Shown here: positions 1 through 7,532 of the stretch, piece after piece
How the letters are laid out: each line of letters opens with the position of its first letter
Numbering within the stretch: position 1 is the first letter of the stretch
Assembly: GCA_003175985.1 (NCBI GenBank)
Contig: PSRJ01000206.1
Coordinates: forward strand, 1-59,717
Direction of reading: 5' to 3'
Origin: Terriglobia bacterium
GTDB lineage: Bacteria > Acidobacteriota > Terriglobia > Bryobacterales > Bryobacteraceae
DNA length: 59,717 nt
Position numbers and translations under genes: made by a program
Notes under the pieces: model-generated
What the model saw: only the letters and a program-made list of their open reading frames with translations
What the model was told of the DNA's origin: nothing
Databases searched by the model: none

Positions 1-1
1 C

Positions 2-118
2 CTGATGCATTCGCCGATTGTGCGATGGGGCGCGCAGCCGATGTACGCCGCCGGTTGGCTGGCGGCTTCGTTGATCGTGTTCAGCGCCCGCTGGTGGAGG
101 GGCGACGCGCGATCTTAA
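2..118 (+). CDS. C-terminal end of an unidentified membrane protein (partial)
   Basis: An open frame enters from the left window edge and stops at a TAA that overlaps the TAA of the convergent receptor gene (a shared TTAA). The 38 residues contain a hydrophobic stretch (MYAAGWLAASLIVF) followed by a basic, tryptophan-rich tail (SARWWRGDAR), as expected of the last membrane helix and cytoplasmic tail of a transporter or other integral membrane protein. Codon third positions are G/C rich like the rest of the window, which favours real coding. Too little is present to name the family. The call rests on reading frame, composition and the typical overlapping convergent stop arrangement only. Confidence 0.4.
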   Translation: MMHSPIVRWGAQPMYAAGWLAASLIVFSARWWRGDARS

Positions 119-3100
119 AAGACGAACTTGAGCGCGAGTTGCACTACCCGGTAATCGCCGGGCGTCAGACCGTTATTGCCGCTAATGTCACAGGTGATTT
201 GTCCGAAGTTTGCCGCGGCCAAAGAGCCCGTGCTCACGGGACACCCGGTCGGGGTATTCGGGTTCAGGTGGTTGGGCAAGTTGAAGGCCTCGCCGCGCAA
301 TTGAATGGTCTTCCGCTCGTGGATGGGAAAGGTCCGCGAAAGGCCGAGGTTCAACTGGAAGATCTTCGGACCTTTCAGGTTGTACTGACCCAAATTGCCA
401 TAAGTCCCCGGGGCCGGGAGCGAGAAAGCGGATAGGCTGATCCAGTTATTGACGCTGTGGTTCGCCGGATACGGATTGGTGTTCACCAGGTTGGGCGTCT
501 GGCCGGCGGCCGTGGTTAAGGCGCGGTCGGTACCGTTGGTAACCGTGAAGAACTGAGCGGATTTGATCTGCAAAATCGGCGCGATCTCCCAATCGCTGGC
601 CAGTAGACGCAGCGCGCGGCCGGAGAATTTCGGGGTCCGGGCTACCATGTTCAGATTGAAGAGCTGGCGCAGATCGGAACCGGCGCAGTTGCTGCGGTAC
701 GCCTCCCGATTCCCCGGTATGGAGGCAACCGCCGCGGCGCTGGTCTGGGGATCGAAGACGTCACTGATGCAATGCGACCAGGTGTAATTGGCCAGCAGGT
801 TCACTCCGCGACTCAGGCGCTTCTGCACCGAGAGGAAGAGCGCGTCATAAGTTCCAGTGCCTCCGTCGTCTCCATAAGCGATCCCGGCATAATACTGGCC
901 CTGTGACGGATTCTGCAGATACAAGGGACGCCGTTGGTTCTGATTGCCGGTGGTGGAACACGTGGAGTAACTGACGTTGTTGATGGCACACGGCCCCAGG
1001 CCTAAGAAGACCGCCGGATTCGCCAGGTTTGAGGTTGTCAGATGAATGGAGCTGTTGCCGATGTAATTGGCAGTGAATAACCAATCCTGTCCTATCTGCT
1101 TCTGAAAACTGATATTCCACTGGTTGAGATAGGGCGGCCGATAACCTTGCAGCCGATGAATCACATAGGTGCTGAAGAGCGGAAACGTAGTGCTATGGCT
1201 GACGTGACCGATCCCCGTGGTGGCAGCGATCAAGGGAATCGGGTCACCGCCCGGGTAAGTGGCCCACGGATTCGCAATATTCACGTTCGATAAAGAGATG
1301 TTGTTACCGAACGGGGCATACTGCGACATGAAATTCGAGTAGAACATGTGATTGCGGTCCCCGAACATCCCGTAGGCTGCACGGATCGTCATTCGCCCGT
1401 CGCCCTTGGGGTCCCATACAATTCCGACGCGGGGAAAGAAGTTCGTCCACTTGGCGCAATTCAGCCCGTTTCCGCAGGCATACTGCGGCTCGCCTGGAAA
1501 TGCGAGCCCTGCGGGAGCATTCGTAAACACGCTGCTATGGAAGTTTTGCGCGAATAACCCGGCATCGAAGTGTGAAAACTGGCCGTACTTACTGTAGGGA
1601 GCGGTATAAGGCTCCCAGCGTAGTCCATAGTTCAGAGTGACTCGCGGGCCGAGTCTCCAATTATCCTGCGCATACAAGGCGATATAGTTCTGGCGATTGT
1701 AGAACCCGTAGATATTGCCCTGGTTGAACGATACGGCCTGCCCTAACATGAAGTCCGCCAGGGCGAGGCCTGTGATCTGGCCGCTATAAGTGGCGTTGCC
1801 GATTCCGTTCAGCCCGGACCAGTAATTCATCATCTGGCGGTACCAGCTTCCGCCCAAGCCGACCTGATGAGAACCTTTGACCCAACTGATATCCTCCGCG
1901 ACGGATGGGTTAGGTCCGTTGTGTGACTCGCCGGGTACCGATGCGGACGTGCCGATTCCGAAAGCGCCGGTGATGGTCATGTACACGTTGGGCCCATCTT
2001 CGGGAGTCATATTCGACCCGAAGTCCCGCAAGGAGTGAAAATGATCACTGATCTTCACAATGTTGGTGCGGTTGGCGGCGACACGAAGAGAACTGACAAC
2101 GTTTGGAGTAAGCAAATACGTGTCGCCTAAAGCCAGGGAATAGTCGAGGTCGTGGACGCCGAAGGTGTTGATCGAGAGCGGGTTCTTGCCATCGAAAGTG
2201 GAGCCTACATTCAGGTTGGCGGCGGTGTACCGTCCGAAAATAGAGTTCTTGGGGCTCTGTTGATAGTCGATGCGCGCAACGTACAGGTCTTCATCCTGAT
2301 TCCCCACGAGGCCGTAACTGGTTCGCCCGCACGGGTCGGGTGTCACCGGCAGGGTCTTGGTGATATTCACGGTAACGGGATTCAGGAGCGTGGGCGAAAC
2401 CTGGTTGTTGGTAAAACCGAGCGAACCCGGTAGGTTGATTTGACGTCCGCTGTTACACGCAGGCGACGTAATGGCCGTGAAGTTACCCGTCAACATCGAA
2501 GGGGTAGGGATGGTCGCCGTGAGCTGGGAGGGATCGGAACGGAGCGAGGTGCGCTGGTATCCACCGAAAAAGAACAGCTTGTCTTTGCGAATCGGTCCGC
2601 CTATGGTGCCTCCGTACTGATTGCGTTTCAGCGTATCGCGAGTGGCCGCGAAGAAGTCGCGCGCGTTGAGGTCCCCATTGCGCAGGAATTCGAATAAGTC
2701 GCCATGAAATGCATTTGTGCCCGACTTAGTAACGGCATTCACTGCCGCGCCCGCATGAAATCCGTATTGCGCGGGGAGCGCGCTGGTTTCTACTTTGAAT
2801 TCCTGGAGCGCATCCGGGAAAGGTAAGGGGAGGCTGCCGCTGTTGTAGGGGTCCTGGAAGTTGGCGCCATCCAAAAGATAGGTCATTCCATTGCCCTGCC
2901 CTCCGGCGACCGACACCATGACCGTGGGGTAGTTTCTGACCGAATTCAGAGCGCCAGCGCCCCCGGCAGTGCTGGCCATTCCGGCGAGGAACACCAGCTC
3001 GATGGGGTTGCGGCCGTTTAAGGGCATCTCCACCACGCGCTGGTTATCAACCACCTGCCCGACGCCGGTGCTGCGTGTTTCCACGAGCGCCGCATCGGCC

Positions 3101-3453
3101 TGCACCATCACCTGCTCATTGACGGTTCCGACCTTCAATGCAGGGTCGATGGTGGGGTTGCTATCGACTTGAAGTACGATACCCGATTGCACGTACTTAC
3201 TAAACCCTTCCTTCTGTACTTCCAGGACGTATGGCCCGATCGGGAGACTTGTCAACACGTAGCTGCCGTCCGGTCCGCTAGTGGCCGTCCGCACCGCTCC
3301 CGTGGCCGTTTGCGTGACCTTGACTTCAGCGGATGGAACGGCCAAACCGCTGGCGTCACGGACGGTGCCGTTGATTTGCGCGGTGGATGTCTGGCCCCAC
3401 GCCGCGGCCGAGCAGAGACAAACAGCAAACGCAATCTTAATGGTGGTGTGCAT
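115..3453 (-). CDS. TonB-dependent receptor, Oar-like, with carboxypeptidase-regulatory N-terminal domain
   Basis: Outer-membrane receptor of about 1112 residues. The chosen ATG begins a signal peptide (MHTTIKIAFAVCLCSAAAWG) and has a purine-rich AGGGGG ribosome site about 10 nt upstream; the open frame runs further upstream but without a signal peptide at its front. After the signal comes a carboxypeptidase regulatory-like beta-sandwich (GTVRDASGLAVPSAEVKV, about residues 25-105), a plug domain (QVVDNQRVVEMPLNGRNP region) and a long beta-barrel ending in a terminal phenylalanine (LALKFVF), the usual outer-membrane assembly signal. Receptors of this build are strongly expanded in Acidobacteriota and are thought to import large substrates such as oligosaccharides or peptides; the substrate here cannot be read from sequence. 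It is divergent from a two-component system, which may control it. Confidence 0.93.
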   Translation of the reverse strand: MHTTIKIAFAVCLCSAAAWGQTSTAQINGTVRDASGLAVPSAEVKVTQTATGAVRTATSGPDGSYVLTSLPIGPYVLEVQKEGFSKYVQSGIVLQVDSNPTIDPALKVGTVNEQVMVQADAALVETRSTGVGQVVDNQRVVEMPLNGRNPIELVFLAGMASTAGGAGALNSVRNYPTVMVSVAGGQGNGMTYLLDGANFQDPYNSGSLPLPFPDALQEFKVETSALPAQYGFHAGAAVNAVTKSGTNAFHGDLFEFLRNGDLNARDFFAATRDTLKRNQYGGTIGGPIRKDKLFFFGGYQRTSLRSDPSQLTATIPTPSMLTGNFTAITSPACNSGRQINLPGSLGFTNNQVSPTLLNPVTVNITKTLPVTPDPCGRTSYGLVGNQDEDLYVARIDYQQSPKNSIFGRYTAANLNVGSTFDGKNPLSINTFGVHDLDYSLALGDTYLLTPNVVSSLRVAANRTNIVKISDHFHSLRDFGSNMTPEDGPNVYMTITGAFGIGTSASVPGESHNGPNPSVAEDISWVKGSHQVGLGGSWYRQMMNYWSGLNGIGNATYSGQITGLALADFMLGQAVSFNQGNIYGFYNRQNYIALYAQDNWRLGPRVTLNYGLRWEPYTAPYSKYGQFSHFDAGLFAQNFHSSVFTNAPAGLAFPGEPQYACGNGLNCAKWTNFFPRVGIVWDPKGDGRMTIRAAYGMFGDRNHMFYSNFMSQYAPFGNNISLSNVNIANPWATYPGGDPIPLIAATTGIGHVSHSTTFPLFSTYVIHRLQGYRPPYLNQWNISFQKQIGQDWLFTANYIGNSSIHLTTSNLANPAVFLGLGPCAINNVSYSTCSTTGNQNQRRPLYLQNPSQGQYYAGIAYGDDGGTGTYDALFLSVQKRLSRGVNLLANYTWSHCISDVFDPQTSAAAVASIPGNREAYRSNCAGSDLRQLFNLNMVARTPKFSGRALRLLASDWEIAPILQIKSAQFFTVTNGTDRALTTAAGQTPNLVNTNPYPANHSVNNWISLSAFSLPAPGTYGNLGQYNLKGPKIFQLNLGLSRTFPIHERKTIQLRGEAFNLPNHLNPNTPTGCPVSTGSLAAANFGQITCDISGNNGLTPGDYRVVQLALKFVF

Positions 3454-3477
3454 TCCGGTTCTACCCCCTGGACAGTA

Positions 3478-3519
3478 TTCCCCCCAAGCGCGTGCGCGTA
3501 TTTCGAGAATTGGGGGGAA
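3478..3519. repeat. Perfect 10-bp inverted repeat in the receptor leader
   Basis: Arms TTCCCCCCAA (3478-3487) and TTGGGGGGAA (3510-3519) are exact reverse complements separated by 22 bp, centres about 32 bp (three helical turns) apart. The element lies 25-66 nt upstream of the receptor start. It could be a pair of regulator half-sites or, in the mRNA, a G/C hairpin whose C6 arm can alternatively pair with the AGGGGG ribosome site. The repeat is seen; the function is inferred. Confidence 0.6.
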
Positions 3520-3546
3520 GTATGACAGAGGGCCGATAGGCGGGCA

Positions 3547-3564
3547 ATGACCATTTCTGGTCAT
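3547..3564. promoter_or_regulatory. 18-bp operator-like palindrome between receptor and histidine kinase
   Basis: Arms ATGACCA (3547-3553) and TGGTCAT (3558-3564) flank a 4-bp TTTC centre. It lies in the divergent intergenic region, 94 bp from the receptor start and 78 bp from the kinase start. A perfect dyad of this size is a plausible binding site for the neighbouring NarL-type response regulator, but that link is an inference. Confidence 0.45.
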
Positions 3565-3621
3565 GGACCGTGGAGATACTGGCTCACGCAATGCCGCCGC
3601 GCAGGGCTGTGCCGGCCAGCC

Positions 3622-3627
3622 TATAAT
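3622..3627 (+). promoter_or_regulatory. TATAAT -10 box upstream of the histidine kinase
   Basis: A perfect TATAAT ends 14 nt before the ATG at 3642. No good -35 hexamer is seen 17 bp upstream. Transcription starting about 7 nt downstream would leave a leader of only about 8 nt for the 3642 start, or about 68 nt for the alternative start at 3702. Confidence 0.4.
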
Positions 3628-3641
3628 GTGGGTCGGACACG

Positions 3642-6575
3642 ATGCGGAAAGAGGCCAAGAACCGCTTGTTGACGCGTGCGGCTCGGAAACTCGTTTGTTC
3701 GATGCGCTATGTATGCGCCCTGTTACTGGCCGCGGGCGCGTGCTCATCCGCTCTGGCGCTGGACGCGCGCAAGTCACTGACTCAGTATTCCCGGACTGTG
3801 TGGACGCAACAGGACGGGCTGCCGCAGGACGCGGTACGCGCAATCGCCCAGACCAGCGACGGTTTTTTATGGCTCGGCACGGATGAAGGCTTGGCGCGCT
3901 TCGATGGATACGAGTTCGTTACCTTTCGTAAGGAACAAGGGGGGCTGCCATCCACCTCGATTACGGCTCTCGCGGCAGGCAGAGATGGCGCCTTGTGGAT
4001 TGGCACGCCCAATGGATTAACAAGGTATCAGGAACATCGCTTTCGCACTTACACACACAGGGATGGGCTGCCGGCCGGTTCGGTGGATTCGATTCTGGTG
4101 GATCATTCCGGATCTCTCTGGATGGTGATCGCAGGCAACCTGAGCCGTTTCGATGGCAACAGGTTTACGAACTTCGTGCTGGGCCGGGACCTACCGATGA
4201 CCAGAGTACGGGCCGTGACCGAGGATGAGCGCCATGGCATCTACGCAGCCGGGTATAGCTCGGTTGCCCGGCTGGAAAAGGAACGGTTTGCCAACGTGAT
4301 TGGCCCCGATGTTCTCGGATCTGACTTCCCCCTGGGCGTGCGCGTGGACCAATCCGGCACGATCTGGGTTCTGGGCACGCGCGGTGTGGTCGCCCGCGCT
4401 CCCGATGGCAAAATGCGCCGCTATGAGGCGGGAAACGGCATGCCGGCATCGTTTGGGCTGGAGGGCGCGCTGGCGCTGGACAGTGACGGCAACGTCTGGG
4501 TCGGCACAACGGGCGGAGTTGCGAGGTTGGAGGGGACGAAATTCGCGACGCAAAACGGGACTGAAGCCGGCGGACGCGGATCGGTCCGCTGCATCTTTGA
4601 GGATCGCGAAGGAAACCTGTGGCTGGGAACGGGCAACGGACTTGTCCGTCTCCACGACGACGTCTTCACGGTTTATGGAAAGCCGGAGGGCCTTCCGAGT
4701 GACGAACCGAATGCCGTTCACCAGGATCGGGAGGGAAGAGTCTGGATCGGTTTTCTGGACGGCGGCCTCATGTTGTTCGGTGGCGGCAAGCCGCCGGCGA
4801 GTGTCCCCAGAGGCGGTGTGTTTTCGATCCGCGAAAGCCCGTCCGGAGAATTGCTGGTAGCAGGCCGCGACGGGCTCACACGATTGCGAGATGGCCGGTT
4901 TCAAACACTCGCTCCTCCCGATCCGCTAGGCCGAAAGTCGGTTTACGACGTGGTTGCGGATTCCGCGGGCCGGATCTGGCTGGCGCTGCCGAGCGGGCTG
5001 GTCGTATTAGAGCGGGATCGATATCGAACCGTGCTGGGCGGCGGCGCGGAGGCAGATGCCAGTATCAATACTCTTGCCGAGGGGCGCGATGGCGCGATCT
5101 GGGCCGGCAGTTTCCGTGTGGGGCTGTGGCGTGTATCCGGCGATCAGAAACGGCTGTATACGCCGGCGAACGGGTTAGGGAGCAACCAGGTCCACTCGTT
5201 ATACCAGGATCCGGACGGAACCTTGTGGGTGGGCACGTTCGGCGGCGGCTTGAACGCGCTGCGCGACGGAAAGTTCGTCAGTTATACGACCAAGCAAGGC
5301 CTTCTCAGCGACAACATTTCCCACATTGTGGATGATGGCCGTTCGCTGTGGCTCAGCACGACGCGCGGCATCTGCCAGGTCTCCAAGCAGGAGTTGCAGG
5401 ATTGGGCCGAGCATCGGATTCAGGTCCTGCATCCTACGAATTATGGAGCAGCCGACGGCCTGCGCGGCGCGCAGGGCTCGTCGAACACTGGCGGCGGCGA
5501 TCGCCACACGGATGGCAGCCTGTGGTTCGTGACCAACCGTGGAGTTGCGGTTTATGAACCGAGCGCGCGCCGGCGCTCGATACCACCGCCACCCATCGAG
5601 CTAGTGGAGATGGCGAGTGACGGGCGCGGCCGATTGCAGATCCGGTACGCCGCAATCCACCTCAGCGCGCCGGAGAGCGTTCAATACGCGTACAAGCTGG
5701 AGGGCCTGGACGCGGACTGGACACCGTCAGGGCGGCGCCGCGGCATCACTTATGACAACCTGAGACCCGGCCATCACCGCTTCTTCATCAGGGCGGAACT
5801 ACCGGGGGGAGTAGCCAGCGAACGGTCGTACGAGTTCGACGTGCTGCCGCGTTTTTATCAGACCGGCTGGTTTCGTGTGCTGGCGGCGTTAATTCTGGCG
5901 GCAGCAGGATGGCTGGTATACCGGCTGCGCATGCGGCAGGTTCGCTCGGGATTTGCCGCTGTGCTGGAAGAGAGGGCGCGGCTGGCGCGTGAAATTCACG
6001 ATACGCTGGCACAGGCTTTCGTTGGCATCGCATCGCAGTTAGACGTGGTGGAGATGCGTATGCCCAGGAGTGCCGATGCGGCGCGCGCCTCGCTGGACCT
6101 GGCGCGCCGCATGGCGCAACACAGTCTAACGGAAGCACGGCGGGCCGTACTCGATCTCCGGGCAGCCGCACTAGACCATCAGGATCTCACCACCGCTCTG
6201 AAATCGGGTATCGGGCTCTGGGCGGCCGATTCGGGCGTCGACGTGGATGTTCAGGTGAGCGGCGAAACCACCGATCTTCCACAGGATGTAGCTCACCAGG
6301 TTCTGCGGATTGCCCAGGAGGCGCTGAATAATGTGCTGAAGCATTCCGGCGCGGATCGAGTGGATTTAAAGCTGCGCGTGGAGCCGCAGCGGCTCAATCT
6401 CAATGTGGCCGATAACGGCTGCGGGTTTGAACCGGACGGCGTCTTTACCGCGGTGAGCGGCCACTTCGGAATCATCGGAATGCGGGAGCGAGCCCGGCGT
6501 CTGGGCGGCGATTTACATCTCGATAGCCGTCCCGGTGAAGGAACGCGTCTCGAAGTGACGGTGCCGCTTCCATGA
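3642..6575 (+). CDS. Two-component sensor histidine kinase with periplasmic beta-propeller (Reg_prop/Y_Y_Y)
   Basis: About 977 residues. An N-terminal hydrophobic segment (VCALLLAAGACSSALA) acts as signal or anchor; an ATG at 3702 immediately before it is an alternative start. Then follow many repeats of the two-component regulator propeller type (for example GFLWLGTDEGLARFDG, GALWIGTPNGLTRY, GNLWLGTGNGLVRL), a Y_Y_Y domain (YAYKLEGLDADWTPSG), one membrane helix (VLAALILAAAGWLVYRL), a HisKA_3 domain with phospho-acceptor His near residue 786 (REIHDTLAQ) and an HATPase domain (NNVLKHSG, DNGCGF). The sensor is periplasmic and signals to the downstream regulator, whose start overlaps its stop (ATGA). 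Kinases of this design commonly sense extracellular polysaccharide or its breakdown products; the ligand here is unknown. Confidence 0.93.
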   Translation: MRKEAKNRLLTRAARKLVCSMRYVCALLLAAGACSSALALDARKSLTQYSRTVWTQQDGLPQDAVRAIAQTSDGFLWLGTDEGLARFDGYEFVTFRKEQGGLPSTSITALAAGRDGALWIGTPNGLTRYQEHRFRTYTHRDGLPAGSVDSILVDHSGSLWMVIAGNLSRFDGNRFTNFVLGRDLPMTRVRAVTEDERHGIYAAGYSSVARLEKERFANVIGPDVLGSDFPLGVRVDQSGTIWVLGTRGVVARAPDGKMRRYEAGNGMPASFGLEGALALDSDGNVWVGTTGGVARLEGTKFATQNGTEAGGRGSVRCIFEDREGNLWLGTGNGLVRLHDDVFTVYGKPEGLPSDEPNAVHQDREGRVWIGFLDGGLMLFGGGKPPASVPRGGVFSIRESPSGELLVAGRDGLTRLRDGRFQTLAPPDPLGRKSVYDVVADSAGRIWLALPSGLVVLERDRYRTVLGGGAEADASINTLAEGRDGAIWAGSFRVGLWRVSGDQKRLYTPANGLGSNQVHSLYQDPDGTLWVGTFGGGLNALRDGKFVSYTTKQGLLSDNISHIVDDGRSLWLSTTRGICQVSKQELQDWAEHRIQVLHPTNYGAADGLRGAQGSSNTGGGDRHTDGSLWFVTNRGVAVYEPSARRRSIPPPPIELVEMASDGRGRLQIRYAAIHLSAPESVQYAYKLEGLDADWTPSGRRRGITYDNLRPGHHRFFIRAELPGGVASERSYEFDVLPRFYQTGWFRVLAALILAAAGWLVYRLRMRQVRSGFAAVLEERARLAREIHDTLAQAFVGIASQLDVVEMRMPRSADAARASLDLARRMAQHSLTEARRAVLDLRAAALDHQDLTTALKSGIGLWAADSGVDVDVQVSGETTDLPQDVAHQVLRIAQEALNNVLKHSGADRVDLKLRVEPQRLNLNVADNGCGFEPDGVFTAVSGHFGIIGMRERARRLGGDLHLDSRPGEGTRLEVTVPLP

Positions 6576-7195
6576 GCGCCAAGATCCGCATCCTGGTGGC
6601 CGAAGACCACTTGATTGCGCGTGTAGGGGTGACCGGAGTCATCAACATGCAACCCGATATGACCGTGGTGGCCGAGGCGGTGGACGGCCAGCAGGCCATC
6701 TCTCTGTTCCGCAAACATCTGCCGGATGTCACGCTGCTGGATATCCGCATGCCCAAAATGTCCGGACTGGAGGCGGCCACGGCCATCCTGGCGGAGCATC
6801 CCAGCGCACGGCTGATCGCTCTCACGTCCTATGGCGGCGATGAGGATATCCGCCGCGCATGGGAGGCGGGCGTTCAAGCATTTCTCACCAAAGACGTCCT
6901 GCGCGAAGACCTGATTAAGGCGATTCACGCCGTGCATGCCGGCAAAACTTACCTACCGCGCCACCTGGCAGTCAAACTAACAGCGCAGCAGCAACGCCCC
7001 AACCTCAGCCCGCGAGAGATCGAAGTATTGAAACTGGTGGCGCAGGGAATGGGAAACAAGCAGATCGCCTACGAATTGCACATCGCAGAGGATACGGCGA
7101 AGAACCACATCAAAAGCATCTTCGGAAAATTAGGTGTGCAGGATCGCACGCAGGCGGCCACCATGGCGATTCAGCGCGGCATCATCCATTTATAG
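6572..7195 (+). CDS. NarL/FixJ-family response regulator
   Basis: Cytoplasmic DNA-binding regulator of 207 residues. The receiver domain (residues about 5-120) has the acidic pocket (VAEDH), the phospho-acceptor Asp in LLDIRMPKMSG, a Thr/Ser (ALTSYGG) and the conserved Lys (FLTKD). The C-terminal LuxR-type helix-turn-helix starts at LSPREIEVLKLVAQGMGNKQ. It is translationally coupled to the upstream kinase through an ATGA overlap, so the pair forms one operon and a cognate system. Plausible targets are its own promoter and the divergent receptor gene, given the palindrome at 3547-3564. Confidence 0.95.
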   Translation: MSAKIRILVAEDHLIARVGVTGVINMQPDMTVVAEAVDGQQAISLFRKHLPDVTLLDIRMPKMSGLEAATAILAEHPSARLIALTSYGGDEDIRRAWEAGVQAFLTKDVLREDLIKAIHAVHAGKTYLPRHLAVKLTAQQQRPNLSPREIEVLKLVAQGMGNKQIAYELHIAEDTAKNHIKSIFGKLGVQDRTQAATMAIQRGIIHL

Positions 7196-7220
7196 ACTCC
7201 TCGCAGCCGGTTGCGGTAGT

Positions 7221-7249
7221 TTGACTCCCACACCATTGGTGTGTAACCT
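7221..7249 (+). promoter_or_regulatory. Promoter with embedded operator of the decayed mazEF module
   Basis: A -35-like TTGACT (7221-7226) and a weak -10 TAACCT (7244-7249) are spaced exactly 17 bp. The spacer is filled by a 15-bp dyad: CACACCA (7229-7235), T, TGGTGTG (7237-7243). MazE-type antitoxins repress their own promoters through such palindromes, so this looks like the surviving autoregulatory site. Confidence 0.45.
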
Positions 7250-7257
7250 CCGAGTAG

Positions 7258-7392
7258 GTGAGCAAACGCATCAACATCATGCTGCCGGAACAGACTTTGG
7301 CGGTCCTGGACCGAGTGGCCCGCAAGGGCAGCCGCAGCCGCCTGGTTTCTGATGCCATCCTCCACTACGTGGAAGCTCAAGGCAAGCCCTGA
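7258..7392 (+). pseudogene. Truncated MazE/CopG-type ribbon-helix-helix antitoxin
   Basis: A GTG start opens a 44-codon frame (SKRINIMLPEQTLAVLDRVA, then KGSRSRLVSDAILHYVEAQG) that matches the N-terminal ribbon-helix-helix half of MazE-like antitoxins, which are normally about 75-85 residues. It stops right after the DNA-binding domain, where the toxin-binding tail should begin. The next bases already encode toxin sequence, so an internal deletion removed the antitoxin tail and the toxin start. The remaining peptide might still bind DNA. The gene is too short to appear in routine gene calls. Confidence 0.6.
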
Positions 7393-7511
7393 TAATCCAG
7401 AACGACATCGGTAATCGGTACAGTTCACTTACGATCGTGGCGGCGATCACGTCCGCTATGGCCGAGGTGGATCAGGCCCTCAAGATCAGCCTGGGGCTGA
7501 TTAGGATGTAA
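7392..7511 (+). pseudogene. MazF/PemK toxin remnant with internal deletion
   Basis: This 39-codon frame has no start of its own. It reads IIQNDIGNRYSSLTIVAAIT, then directly AMAEVDQALKISLGL and a TAA. The first part matches the conserved middle of MazF endoribonucleases (the IQND-GNRYSPLTIVA strand), the second matches their C-terminal helix; roughly 45-50 residues between them and about 25 at the front are missing. It lies one base out of step with the antitoxin fragment. Together the two pieces are the fossil of a chromosomal toxin-antitoxin module, inactive as a toxin. Confidence 0.65.
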
Positions 7512-7532
7512 TAAGAGTGCGGCGAGAAACCG

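Noticed and set aside
6293..6937. Long open frame opposite the kinase/regulator genes.
   Set aside because: Antisense shadow of a high-GC coding region; no domain, no start signals.
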